Origin: Cephalotus follicularis
Lineage: Eukaryota > Streptophyta > Magnoliopsida > Oxalidales > Cephalotaceae
DNA length: 64,000 nucleotides
Direction: 5' to 3'
Assembly (NCBI GenBank): GCA_001972305.1
Contig: BDDD01000053.1
Location: 442,266 to 506,265 of the forward strand
A model generated the notes under the pieces. The model made no database searches and was not told where the DNA came from. It saw only the letters and a program-made list of their open reading frames with translations. Every line of letters starts with the position of its first letter. The stretch's first letter is position 1. Below, in pieces: positions 1-10,478 of the stretch. The position numbers and the translations under genes are program-made.

Positions 1-598
1 CTTATCAATTAGGTCTTGCAACTGTAACTTCAATTTTCGCAACTCTGCAGGAGCCATTCGGTAAGGCACCTTAGGGATAGGAGCTACCGGGTACCAGATC
101 AATCACAAACTCCATGCTCCTCTTTGGTGGTAGAGACACCAAATCTGCAGGGAATACATCCAGAAATTCTTTCACAACTGGAACTTCCTCCCGGCTCTTA
201 CCTTTCTCCTTTCTTCTGTCAATCACATGTGCCAGAAACCCTTCACACCCTTTTTCCAGATATCTCGATGCACGAATAAATGATATAATCGGCGTCGAGA
301 ACCCTCTGTCTTCCTTGAACTGAAAAGTAGTTCCATCAGGTAAGCAAATATCCACAGTCTTGCTATAACAGTACAGGCGTGCACGATAAGCTGACAACCA
401 GTCCATACCCAAAATGACATCGAAATCATGCATGGGCAATACGATCAAATCTGCATACACTGGAATACCTGCCATAGAAATCTCGTAACCCCTATACACT
501 GAATCTGTACACATGGAACCTCCAGCAAGTGTACTCACATCGAGAACATATGGTGAGCAATCAAGAGACATCCAAACATGATGCAAATCGGGAAGCAA
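1..598 (-). pseudogene. W protease and RT-start remnant
   Basis: The retropepsin-like aspartic protease region is recognised from its C-terminal part, DVILGMDWLSAYRARLYCY, the usual plant Gypsy segment. It is followed by the linker VVKEFLDVFPADL and the RT entry motif FVIDLVPGSSYP. Protease would mature the polyprotein and RT would copy the RNA. The coding direction continues beyond base 1. Broken fossil. Confidence 0.85.
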
Positions 599-776
599 TA
601 AAAGAATGCGATGCCCCAGAATCCATCAACAATCTAGCAGAAAAACTGTAAACATATATGTACCTCCCACAACAGAAGTAGACTCTGGAACCTCTGTCTG
701 GGTGAGAATGAAAACTTTACCTTTCACGTTACCCTTGCCAGTATATCTTCACTGTAACGGTCCAGCTGCAAAACCA

Positions 777-1443
777 CTACCACTCGCTGGCCCCGTAGGT
801 GCTGTCATCTGGCCCCTCGAGTAATCTCTCGCCATGTGGCCAGATTCCCCACATCTCATGCATAACCCTTTCTTCAACCAACAGGCTCTGAATGTGACCC
901 ATACGATCGTAGGCAGAACAAGCTCCAGGTCTCATGTTACTCCCCTGACTGGCAGACTGGTTGGATCTATTCTTTGGTGACTTTGAAGGGGAACCGCTGC
1001 TTTGCCATTTCGATGACGCCGGCCTAGATTGAGTAGATGGCTGTTTACTCTGCTGTACTCGGGCCCTCTCGGCCCAGTCTTCACTCGATATACTCTCCAG
1101 TAGCCTCGCCTTCTGGGTGACCTCCACAAAAGTACCCAAATCCATAGCTCTAATCTGAGACTGAAGATCCGGTCGCAAACCCCTCAGAAACCTCCGGATC
1201 TTCTTCTTCTCATCTGCCACCAGATAGGCTAAATGCCTGGCAAGCTCCACAAATCTGGCCTGATACTTGGCCATTGTCATCTCACCCTAACGTATCTCAA
1301 AGAGCTTCGTCTCTCTCCTTTCCCGCTCTATCCGGGGTACATAAGTCATCAGGAACTCCTCGTGAAACCCCTCCCAAGTACTAGCAACTCTGGTGGCCTC
1401 CCATTTAGTTTTGACCATCTCCCACCAATGAGTGGCCTCTCCC
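777..1443 (-). pseudogene. W gag remnant (capsid and nucleocapsid region)
   Basis: The retrotransposon gag domain is recognisable by the WWEM segment near its start, TYVPRIERERRET, then ARHLAYLVADE and IRRFLRGL, followed by a Ser/Pro/Gln-rich linker. Gag forms the cytoplasmic virus-like particle. The nucleocapsid zinc-knuckle region is present but poorly preserved. Order and similarity match Y gag closely. Fossil, not expected to make a working product. Confidence 0.85.
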
Positions 1444-1445
1444 CA

Positions 1446-2907
1446 TAAGAGTTTTAGGTATATTTTTTGTCAGGATACACTGAACATGAAGCAACGAGGA
1501 TGGTTAGAATTCTTTAATGATTATGATTACAGTGTTCAGTACCACCAGGGGAAAGTGAATGTGGTCGCTGATGCCTTGAGTTGCAAGGCTATGATTGCTA
1601 GTACGATGGTGTCGCAATGGAAAATGTTAGAGGACTTCCAAGAGTGGTTTCCGTTTAATCAGTCACCTGGAGTCTTTATGGCTAGCATGAGAGTACAGCC
1701 AATTTTGCTTGACGAAATAAAGAACGCTCAAGCACACGATGCTGAATTACAAAAGATTCGAGAGAATTTGGACTCGGAGTCTGATTTTAGGGTACATGCC
1801 GATGATGTCTTAAGATTTCAGGGACGGGTGTGTCTTCCGAATGAACATGGGTTGAATAGTGAGTTACTTTATGGGGCTCATAGATCTCAGTACAGCATTC
1901 ACCCTGGCAGCACAAAAATGTACCAAGACATGAAGAGGGATTACTTGTGGCCTAGCATGAAACAAGAGATCGCCGAGTAAGTGGCAAAGTGTTTGACTTG
2001 TCAGAGAGTTAAGGCTGAGCACCAGAGACCGGCAGGGTTATTACAGCCTTTACCAATTCCAGAGTGGAATTGGGAACATGTTACGATGGATTTTGTTTCG
2101 GGTTTTCCTTTGACTCGGAACCGTCACAACGCCGTGTGGGGTTATCGTGGATAGACTCACCAAATCAGTGCACTTTTTACCTACACACGTTACTGATTCT
2201 GCGAGCAAGCTGGCTCGTTTATATGTGAAGGAGATAGTGAGGCTACACGGTGTTCCAGTCAGCATCGTATGTGATAGGGATACCATCTTCACTTCCAACT
2301 TCTGGAAGAGATTTCAGACAGCTTTCGGGATGAAGCTGAACCTGAGTACTGCCTTCCACACTCAGACCGATGGGCAGTCTGAGCGTACCATCCAGACATT
2401 GGAGGATATGCTACAGGCTTGCGTTATTGACTTTGCTGGTACATGGGAGGATCACATTCCTTTGATCGAGTTCTCTTATAATAGCAGTTATCATTCCAGT
2501 ATCGGCATGGCACCGTTTGAAGCACTGTATGGGAGGAAGTTCAGATCTCCTGTTTGTTAGGATGAGGTCGGGGAGCGACCTTTACTCGGGACTGAGTTAG
2601 TGGAAGAGACTTCAGAAAAGATCAGGATGATTAAAGAGAAGCTGCTTGCTGCTCAGAGCCGGCAGAAGAGCTATGTAGACAGTGTCAAGATGAGGCCTTT
2701 GACCTTCAGTGTAGGTGATCATGTGTTCTTAAAGGTTTCACCATGGAAGGGCATGCAAAGATTTGGGGAAAAGGGAAAGTTAGCTCCACGCTATTTTGGT
2801 CCTTTTGAGATTTTGGAAAGAGTTGGGGAGGTAGCCTACCAACTTGTCTTACCTCCAGCACTGTCAAACGTGCACAACATCTTTCATGTATCTATGCTGA
2901 GGAGATA
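1446..2907 (+). pseudogene. X RNase H end and integrase remnant
   Basis: RNase H C-terminus is seen as NMKQRGWLEFFNDYDYS followed by QYHQGKVNVVADALS. Integrase follows: the zinc-binding HHCC region around 1880-2030 (ends CLTCQRVKAEHQRP), then the catalytic core with MDFVSGFP, VCDRDTIFTSNFW and HTQTDGQSERTIQTLEDML, which carry the DDE residues. The C-terminal GPFEILERVGEVAYQL segment leads to the point where Y is inserted. Integrase would join the cDNA to host DNA in the nucleus. Fossil. Confidence 0.9.
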
Positions 2908-4405
2908 TGCAATGCCCGAGATTTTTGCACAATGTAATATTTCAATTTTGTTGAAATATTATGAGAATGGTTGAGTTTTCGACCTCAAAGATGCTTATAA
3001 ACCTTAAATATGGTTTGGAGAAAGAAATATGTGTGTTAAACTTGAAAACGACGCAGTTTTGAGGTAAACGCATCGACGTCTTTGGAAAGACGACGACGCC
3101 TTTTGTAATGGAGACACACGTAAATGCATGGGCATGCACGTCGATGTAGGGTGGTGACTTCGACAATTTCTCACGAAAGAGGAAAAGACATCGACGTCTA
3201 ATGAAAGACGTCGACGCCTTTTAAAAGAATGTCTGTCACGTTACGAACTGACAGAGTAACGTGCAGAGGGAAGGATTTAGGATCCATGCAGACACCTTGA
3301 GGCACGGGAAGGAGACGTGTTGATCATGCACAATGGCTTCCTGACCTGCATGACTGAAGATGAGTGATGTAGGTAACAAGTGTTACCATGCATGGAACCT
3401 GCAAAAGGAAAAGAGGAGAAGAAAACAAAGGAAAAATACAGAGTTCTGGGAAAGAGGGAGAGAACCCGAGAGTATCCATTGAATGCAAGGAGAAAGAGGT
3501 TGGGGGAGCCACCTGCATAAGAACAACCCCTCCCCACCTCTCTCTCTCACTTAAAACACCAAAACAAGCAAGAGGAGGAAACCAGTGAGTAAGAGCCACC
3601 ATTATCGAACTTGTTGGAGCTGGAGACTTGGAACTCGTGGGTAGCAGCTGCTAAGAGGATCTTGGAGCTGCTGTGGCCAGGACCTGGGAACTCAAAGAGG
3701 TATCTGGCTTGATGGGTCCTTAGTGACCTGATCGTTGTATTTGGCCCCTTTGGGGATATTTTCGTACTTGTACTATTGTGACCTCGGGTGATACCTGCTT
3801 GTGGATATATATATATATATTATGATCATGTATATCCTGTGTTATTTATGTACTGCATCATGAATACATTCATATCATGTCATTCATTTCTTGATTCCAA
3901 AATGTATTATATGCTTAGCCGAGTGAGGACAAAGGCTAACCCCCTACTGTTTCAGATTGACGGAGACAATCGGACAAGTGTGGTTAAGGCTATTTTGGGA
4001 GCTGCTATTTGAAGTTTGTTTAAACTGATTTCTGTATTATGTTAATCCTTCTCATGTTGGAGAGGATGATGTTTTGTACTTGTTCAATTTGGACATATTG
4101 TATTTGGTGTTTTGAAACAATGCTTTGGTAATTGACTTATATATCTGAACTTCTCTATGGGAGATGTTATGGTTTAAATGATGGTTATATCACGCTCCGT
4201 TTCTTGAGCAGTTAACAATGATGTTGTTTTGTGGTAACACGTAGTATAGGATGCGTGTTACGATTGCTAGTTCGGCTTATATTCAAAGGCTTCCGCAACT
4301 GATGTATATGTTTAAAGGGTTAAATTTTATCGTAAAAATTGATAAGCCGGATTATTTTTGTTAATTGCTACCGTTTATATGTCGTTTGGAAAACGGGGTG
4401 TGACA
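2908..4405 (+). repeat. Y 5' LTR
   Basis: 1498 bp, starting TGCAATGCCC (TGTAACGCCC in the 3' copy) and ending GGGGTGTGACA. Contains the GTCGAC-core cluster at 3070-3220, a TTAGCC/GGCTAA hairpin at 3915-3939, and a short AT microsatellite near 3808-3820. Left flank is the AGATA duplication. Confidence 0.93.
3070..3220 (+). repeat. Y 5' LTR palindrome cluster
   Basis: GTCGAC-like cores near 3072, 3092, 3140, 3159, 3190 and 3210 (steps 20, 48, 19, 31, 20), best copy GACGTCGACGCC. The cluster is repeated in the 3' LTR at 6219-6368. Confidence 0.75.
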
Positions 4406-4408
4406 TTA

Positions 4409-4420
4409 TGGTATCAGAGC
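4409..4420 (+). other. Y primer binding site (tRNA-iMet)
   Basis: TGGTATCAGAGC, complementary to the 3' end of initiator methionine tRNA, lies 4 nt after the 5' LTR end. It would prime minus-strand DNA synthesis. Confidence 0.92.
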
Positions 4421-4519
4421 ATATATCTATTATATGCTTAGCTTGGATAAGTTCCTTGGCAATTAACGGAATTGTTTCCTTGAGATGACTACTAATGACA
4501 TCTTTTCCATATAGGAACA

Positions 4520-5689
4520 ATGGACAGAAAGAGAACACGTGTGAGAGCTAGAGCCGCTGAGGCCAATGCCCCCGAGGCGGCAAATGCCCCGCGAGGAGTA
4601 AATGTTGCCCATGACGACAGAGATCCGTTGGTGCGTATTGCGGATTACTTTGAGCAGCAGATGGCCTTCTATATGGCTAGTGTTGAGGAGATGCGCCAAC
4701 ACTACGCACAAGCTCACCCTCGACATAGAGCTCCTGCTCAGTGTGACCATGAAGAAGGGAACTCTTTTGGGAGAGGCTTAGAGAGATTCATGAGGCAGAA
4801 TCCTCCTAGCTTCCGAGGAGAGCTAGATACTACTATTACAGAAAGATGGTTGCAAGATCTGGAGAAGATCTTTGAAGTTATGGATTGTACCGAAAGCCAG
4901 AAGTTGAAATTTTCTGTCTATCGGTTATGGGGCGAGGCCATCCACTGGTGGGAGATGGTCAAGGCAAAGTGGGAGTCAACCGGACTCGATAGTACATGGG
5001 AAAGACTCCAGAGAGAATTTCTTGAGACCTATGTCCCTCGTATCGAGCAAGAGCGAAGGGAGACAGAACTTCTAGAGTTGAGACAAGGAGAGCTGACTGT
5101 GGCTGAATACCAGGGCAGGTTTATGGAGCTTGCCAGACACTCTGCCTATCTAGTGGCGGATGAGGAAAAGAAAATTCGGAGGTTCCTGAGGGGTCTATGA
5201 CCGGACCTTCGGTCAAGGATTAGAGCTATGGAGTTGGGAACTTTTGTGGAGGTTGCCCAAAAGGCAAGATTGCTGGAAAGCATAGGAAGTGAAGACCGCG
5301 CCGAGAGGGCTCGTACACAAAAGAACAACCAAACTTCCAAGCAGTCTAGGCCAGCTTTATCTAAGTGGCAAAGTAGTGATTCTCTGACAAAGTCAACAAA
5401 GAATGAATCTCAGAAAACTGCTAATCAGGGCACTCCTAGTTAGGGGAGTAATGCTAGGATGGGAGTCTGTCCCCATTGTGACCGCAAGGGCCATCGACCG
5501 AAGGATTGCTGGTGGAAAAATGGAGCATGTATGAAGTGTGGAGCACCTAACCATTTAAGAAGGGATTGTCCGATGAAGCAAGTGACAGCGCCCACTGGAC
5601 CTGCAGGCGATGGTGGTGCTACAGCGGGACCTTCACAGCGGAGAGATACCGACAAGGGCATCATGAGAGGTACTTTTTACTATCTATGA
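4520..5689 (+). pseudogene. Y gag remnant
   Basis: Begins MDRKRTRVRARAAEANAPEA. The retrotransposon gag domain follows (RFMRQNPPSFRGELDTT, TERWLQDLEKIFEVMDCTE, HWWEMVKAKW, TYVPRIEQERRETELLEL). Next are a Ser/Lys-rich linker and two CCHC knuckles, CPHCDRKGHRPKDC and CMKCGAPNHLRRDC, which bind RNA. No protease is seen after the knuckles. Close kin of W gag. It is broken in about two places; whether it is ever translated cannot be judged. Confidence 0.9.
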
Positions 5690-6055
5690 TGCATTGTTTT
5701 ATCATATATTGAATTGTTCTTGATTTACTGGATGATCAAAGTCGTGTTTCAGCGAACGTTATGATGTTAAGCTAAAACCTTCAAAGACTGGACTAGTAAA
5801 TACAAGGATAAATGAACGCTGACGTAACAGTCTAATCAATGATCGAACGGTTGACCGAACAATCGAGAGAATGAACGACCATCGCTTGGGTCAAATCTCG
5901 TGAATGAACTTCGAGAGGAGTTAAGATCGTCAAGAAGGAATTAGTTGTGGCACGAAGCTGACGGAAGGGTTATGAAATGACTAAGGATGATACCCCTAAT
6001 CATCCGGAGTATACTAAGAAAATTCGAGGACGAATTTCTTTGAAGGAGGGTGGAT
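5690..6055 (+). other. Y non-coding tail with hairpin and PPT
   Basis: No ORF of note. Near its right end is a perfect 7-bp stem AAATTCG/CGAATTT with AGGA loop (6020-6037), then the tract GAAGGAGGGTGGA just before the 3' LTR. The same arrangement occurs in X, A and C. Confidence 0.8.
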
Positions 6056-7557
6056 TGTAACGCCCGAGATTTTTGCACAATGTAATATTTCAATTTTGTT
6101 GAAATATTATGAGAATGGTTGAGTTTTCGACCTCAAAGATTCTTATAAACATTAAATATGGTTTGGAGAAAGAAATATGTGTGTTAAACATGAAAACGGC
6201 GCAGTTTTGAGGTAAACGCATCGACGTCTTTGGAAAGACGTCGACGCCTTTTGGAATGGAGACGCACGTGAATGCATGGGCATGCACGTCGATGTAGGGT
6301 GGTGACATCGACACTTTCTCACGAAAGAGGAAAAGACATCGACGTCTAATGAAAGACATCGACACCTTTTAAAAGAATGTCTGTCACGTTACGAACTGAC
6401 AGAGTAACGTGCAGAGGGAAGGATTTAGGATCCATGCAGACGCCTTGAGGCACGGGAAGGAGACGTGTTGATCATGCACAATGGCTTCCTGACCTGCATG
6501 ACTGAAGATGGGTGATGTAGGTAACAAGTGTTACCATGCATGGAACCTGCAAAAGGAAAAGAGGAAAAGAAAACAAAGGAAAAATGCAGAGTTCTGGGAA
6601 AGAGGGAGAGAACCCGAGATTATCCATTGAATGCAAGGAGAAAGAGGTTGGGGGAGCCACCTGCATAAGAACAACCCCTCCCCACCTCTCTCTCTCGTTT
6701 AAAACACCAAAAGAAGCAAGAGGAAGAAACCAGTGAGTAAGAGCCACCATTGTCGAACTTGTTGGAGCTGGAGACTTGGAACTCGTGGGTAGCAGCTGCT
6801 AAGAGGATCTTGGAGCTGCTGTGGCCAGGACCTGGGAACTCAAAGAGGTGGACTCTAATCTGGCTTGATGGGTCCTTAGTGACCTGATCGTTGTATTTGG
6901 CCCCTTTGGGGATATTTTCGTACTTGTACTATTGTGACCTCGGGTGATACCTACTTGTGGATATATATATATTATGATCATGTATATCCTGTGTTATTTA
7001 TGTACTGCATCATGAATGCATTCATATCATGTCATTCATTTCTTGATTCCAAAATGTATTATAGGCTTAGCCGAGTGAGGACAAAGGCTAACCCCCTACT
7101 GTTTCAGATTGACGGAGACAATCGGACAAGTGCGGTTAAGGCTATTTTGGGAGCTGCTATTTGAAGGTTGTTTAAGCTGATTTCTGTATTATGTTAATCC
7201 TTCTCATGTTGGAGAGGATGATGTTTTGTACTTGTTCAATTTGGACATATTGTATTTGGGGTTTTGAAACAATGCTTTGGTAATTGACTTATATATCTGA
7301 ACTTCTCTATGGGAGATGTTATGGTTTAAATGATGGTTATATCACGCTCCATTTCTTGAGCAGTTAACAATGATGTTGTTTTGTGGTAACACGTAGTATG
7401 GGATACGTGTTACGATTGCTAGTTCGGCTTATATTCAAAGGCTTCCGTAACTGATTTATATGTTTAAAGGGTTAAATTTTATCATAAAAATTGATAAGCC
7501 GGATTATTTTTGTTAATTGCTACCGTTTATATGTCGTTTGGAAAACGGGGTGTGACA
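6056..7557 (+). repeat. Y 3' LTR
   Basis: 1502 bp, TGTAACGCCC to GGGGTGTGACA, colinear with the 5' LTR and a little under 3% different by eye. Hairpin copy at 7067-7091. Right flank is the AGATA duplication at 7558-7562. Confidence 0.93.
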
Positions 7558-7790
7558 AGATATATCCCGGAGCTGTCACATGTCCTGGATTATGTTACTG
7601 TTCCTGTACGAGATGATTTATCTTGTGAGGAATTGCCTGTGCGGATCATAGATTGGAAGACGCAGACCTTGAGGAACCGAACCATCTCCATGGTCAAGGT
7701 TCAATGGCAGTTCCACCGACCGGATGAGGCCACTTAGGAACATGAGGAGGATATCCGAGAGCATTACCCGCACTTGTTCTAGAAATGTTT
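7558..7790 (+). pseudogene. X chromodomain remnant, right of Y insertion
   Basis: After the right AGATA duplication, X coding sequence resumes with the plant chromovirus C-terminus: SHVLDYVTVPVRDDLSCEE, then LPVRIIDWKTQTLRNRTI, SMVKVQWQFHRPDEAT and finally HYPHLF. This is the Tekay-type chromodomain, thought to bind methylated histone H3 and guide integration. It continues the integrase C-terminus found left of 2907. Fossil; closely parallels A's chromodomain at 55567-55857. Confidence 0.88.
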
Positions 7791-7828
7791 TTAATTTCGA
7801 GGACGAAATTAATTGAAGGAGGGGTGGA
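7791..7828 (+). promoter_or_regulatory. X pre-PPT hairpin and polypurine tract
   Basis: A perfect 9-bp stem, TTAATTTCG (7791-7799) with CGAAATTAA (7804-7812) around an AGGA loop, is followed by the purine-rich tract GAAGGAGGGGTGGA. The tract abuts the TG of the 3' LTR and primes plus-strand DNA synthesis. The stem is seen directly; its function is inference. Confidence 0.8.
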
Positions 7829-8024
7829 TGTAACGCCCGGAAAGTTCATTCATTGTAATAATTTAACTTCCGATGTAACCTTATTATGGGGTTAATGAGA
7901 ATAATGAAATTTCTGACTTTGATGATGTTTTCCAAACTCTAATGATGTTGATTTTGGAGTATTAAAGGTAAAGAAAAGTTAAAAGTGTAAGATTAAGTCA
8001 AAACGACACAGTTTTGAGGCTAAA

Positions 8025-8125
8025 GTGCCGACGCCTTTAGTGGAGCATCGACGCCTAAGTAATTAAAACACGCGCTTAATTCAAACACATAAGCGTCGAC
8101 GCCTGCATGTAAATGTCGACGCTTT
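8025..8125 (+). repeat. X LTR palindrome cluster 1 (GCGTCGACGC type)
   Basis: Four copies of a GTCGAC-core palindrome, cores starting near 8027, 8047, 8095 and 8115 (steps 20, 48, 20). The best copy is AGCGTCGACGCC; the others differ mainly by CpG-decay-type changes. Element Y has the same 20-48-19 pattern at 3072-3159. Confidence 0.75.
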
Positions 8126-8400
8126 GCATCATGGTTCTCGTATACATAAACAGCAGATAGACGTGGTGCACAGAGGCATATTCATGCCACTCTTCAAGCA
8201 CCCTCACATGCATTTTGTGATGTGTTGATCATGCATTGAGATTCCCTGCCTTACTAGTACTTGAAAAGCGCTGAAGAAAGAAAGAATCTCTGAGTTCATG
8301 GCCTGTGAGGAGGAATAATGCAACACCTGTTGCGTCAGGCTTGCGTGAAGGAGAGAGACTTGAACTAGTGGGCATATGCAGATGAAACAAGGATGAAATC

Positions 8401-8410
8401 TGCATAAAAG
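8401..8410 (+). promoter_or_regulatory. X LTR TATA-like element
   Basis: TGCATAAAAG lies upstream of a CT-rich stretch, as at a plant retroelement promoter. The same string is conserved in Z on the minus strand at 12558-12567. Transcription start not determinable. Confidence 0.5.
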
Positions 8411-8907
8411 TGGAACCTCTCACCTTTCTCTCAGTTGTTACTGATAGAAGAAGAAGCCAGAGTCTGAGAGAGAGACAGAGAGTAAAAGAGAGCAGAAGAA
8501 TTAGAGAGAGAAAAGCTCAAACTCCATTGTTGAGCAAGGGAGAACTTGGAGCTGGGAAAACGACTGTGGAGCGAACCGAGGAACTTTCAGGCCGAACCTG
8601 GGGACTCAAAATGACTGACTGGGTACTAAAAGAGGTGGACTTTCGGCTTCTAACTTGAGGCTAGAGGTAGGGGAAGCCATACTTGTATTTTGTGTTCAAT
8701 ATTTATGTTTGTCCAGTGATGTTTATGCATGGATTGCATGGCCTGTTGAACTGTTTTTGGTCACTGAAATTATGCCATGTCATACTGGTGATGTAATATG
8801 ATGTTGCATGTCTGTTTTTTGGGCCTTATACATGTTGGATTGCATGCTATTGTTATGGAAATGTCACTGTTTGGTCACGTCGTGAGGAAGAAGACGACTG
8901 ATGCTTG

Positions 8908-9105
8908 AAACCATCGACGCCTTTGGTAAGCGTCGACGCTTTATACTGTGAACTGCGTTTTATATGCTGAATGCGTTTTAAACGTCGGTGCCTATGTGAG
9001 GAGACATCGACGCCTAGACACTGGAAAGCGCTAACGGTATGGGGCTGAACGTCGAAGCTTAATGGACATAAGCGTTGATGCCTAAGAAAAAAACGCCGAC
9101 GCTTT
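8908..9105 (+). repeat. X LTR palindrome cluster 2 (GCGTCGACGC type)
   Basis: Cores near 8913, 8932, 8984, 9006, 9029, 9051, 9074 and 9095. The last six are 21-23 nt apart, while intervening bases differ from copy to copy, so this is not a simple tandem repeat. Confidence 0.75.
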
Positions 9106-10415
9106 AGAGTCCTGTTTGGACAGTTATCACGATTTTGACACCCAACAACCCCGAATTCGCTTAGGACGCATCCGAGCATTTGTATGCATTGCATATGCAC
9201 TGTTTACTGCCTGTTTATTGACTAATTATAAGCTGTTGATGATTTCTAGATTACTATGTTAATTTAGAAATGCATATGTGAAACTGAAAATGATTATTTT
9301 GAATGCAATATAGATATTTGATAATAACACATTTTTGAACAACTGGGAAAGTGATTTCCACTCACTGAACTGTTTAAAAGTATTTTCCACTACTTAAAAT
9401 ACATATTTCAAATGTTTATGACTCTTGAAAACATTTTGAAATGAACTGCCTGTAGTTGATCTAACGATCATTACTGTACTGTTCACTGGACTGTTTACTG
9501 GGATTATTCACTGTTTGCTCTGTGAATTTACTGTGTTTGTGCTTGAACCACTAATTGCATGGCAGAGACTGCCAGCGCCGGCTAGTGGCAGGGTTGACCT
9601 AGGAGCCAAGAGTTCGTTGGGTAACTCACTGCACTGTACTGTTGTCTCGCTTGGTTGCCTGAAGAAGGGACCGAAGTGGGAGTGTAACGTGGGGCCAGAA
9701 GTTGGCGGCGTCACACATACTGCCTGCATGTTGTGGTCCCTTTGTAGAGTTACTGTACTGTTTACTGGTCATGTTCGGACACTACTGTGCCTGTTTGATA
9801 TAGCCCTGGCCGGGCTACCACTGTACTGTTGTTGCTTACATATATTTTTATATATGTTCCTACTGATATTTTTACCGTACAGTTAAATTATATATATATA
9901 TATATATTTTATATATATATAAAAACTAGTATTTTTACTATACTGCATCATCTATGCATACATTTCATGACATGCATGTAAGGTTGATCCCAAACTACTT
10001 TTATGACTTAGCTGAGTGAGGACAAAGGCTAACCCCTTACTTTACAAATTGATGCAGTAGATCAGCTTAGGAATCAGCATGGATGAAGTACAAGTTTTAA
10101 TAATGTTTTACTCAGGGTTATGTCCCTTTGAGTGTTGTGTATCGTATCTTTTATTTCCGGTTCACTAGACTTTTTAATGTTATTGGATAATGTATTATGG
10201 ATTACGCTCCATTTTGTGGGCTTTTAACTATGACAGACTTGTATTGAGTAGCGTGCAGTATGGGATGGAAGTTACGTGTTTTTCAGCTTATGAGTTTAAT
10301 GCTTCCGCAACTGATATCTTATTGAAAAGTTTAAATTTTATGATTTTTACATAAGCTGAATCTTAATGTTAATTGCCTTTACCACTTTATGTGTGTCTAC
10401 CTGAAACCGGGGCGT

Positions 10416-10445
10416 CACACACACACACACACACAGATATATATA

Positions 10446-10477
<32 letters not shown>
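10416..10477. repeat. Inverted CA / AT / TG microsatellite
   Basis: A CA run, then AGATATATATATCT, then a TG run: almost one perfect inverted repeat of about 60 bp. It lies exactly between the end of the X LTR and the next element and may have grown from the CACA terminus of the LTR. Confidence 0.9.

Positions 10478-10478
<1 letters not shown>

Larger units (their letters stand above)
1..1443 (-). mobile_element. W: Ty3/Gypsy gag-protease-RT fragment
   Basis: This is the 5' coding part of a plant Gypsy chromovirus read on the minus strand: gag, then aspartic protease, then the start of reverse transcriptase, which runs off the left edge of the window. Its gag is clearly related to that of element Y at 4520-5689; both contain the segments LVADE and KKIRRFLRGL. 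At about 1443/1446 it meets plus-strand pol of X head to head, so an inversion or a join between two elements lies there. No LTR of W is in the window. It is an old fossil with a few breaks. Family confidence is high; membership in the same original copy as X is unproven. Confidence 0.88.
2908..7557 (+). mobile_element. Y: gag-only LTR element (TR-GAG type) inside X
   Basis: Complete in outline: 5' LTR 2908-4405, primer site, gag, short tail, hairpin and polypurine tract, 3' LTR 6056-7557. It is flanked by exact AGATA duplications at 2903-2907 and 7558-7562. The internal part is only 1.65 kb and encodes gag and nothing resembling protease, RT or integrase, matching the non-autonomous class known as TR-GAG. 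The LTRs show about 40 differences by eye (2-3%), so insertion is fairly recent. Its gag resembles W gag and its LTR shares start, end and a hairpin with X, suggesting an X-like element supplied the enzymes. Gag is broken in about two places. Confidence 0.93.
1446..10419 (+). mobile_element. X: Ty3/Gypsy chromovirus (Tekay/Del-like), 3' part
   Basis: Plus-strand element preserved from late RNase H onward: RNase H end, integrase, chromodomain, a hairpin, a polypurine tract and a 2.6-kb 3' LTR. Element Y (2908-7557) is inserted between integrase and chromodomain with an exact 5-bp duplication. The 5' half and 5' LTR are not in the window. The C-terminal chromodomain and long TGTAAC...CACA LTR place it with the Tekay/Del chromoviruses, which are known to target heterochromatin. 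Fossil with a few breaks. The LTR family is also represented by solo LTR Z in inverted orientation. Confidence 0.88.
7829..10419 (+). repeat. X 3' LTR
   Basis: About 2.6 kb from TGTAACGCCC to GGGGCGTCACA. It holds a first GTCGAC-core cluster (8025-8125), a TATA-like element at 8401, a second cluster (8910-9105), an AT-rich microsatellite (about 9888-9930) and a TTAGCT/GGCTAA hairpin (10008-10032). The exact right end is blurred because the terminal CACA merges with a CA microsatellite. Solo LTR Z is the same family in inverted orientation; L is a more distant relative. Confidence 0.88.

Noticed and set aside
3070-3220. CRISPR-like array of short repeats with varied spacers
   Set aside because: Repeats are 10-bp palindromes with about 10-nt spacers inside plant LTRs; no cas genes and wrong organism.
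3277-3602. Overlapping frames conserved at 6472-6750
   Set aside because: Same frames in both LTRs of Y; they overlap each other on both strands and lack any domain.
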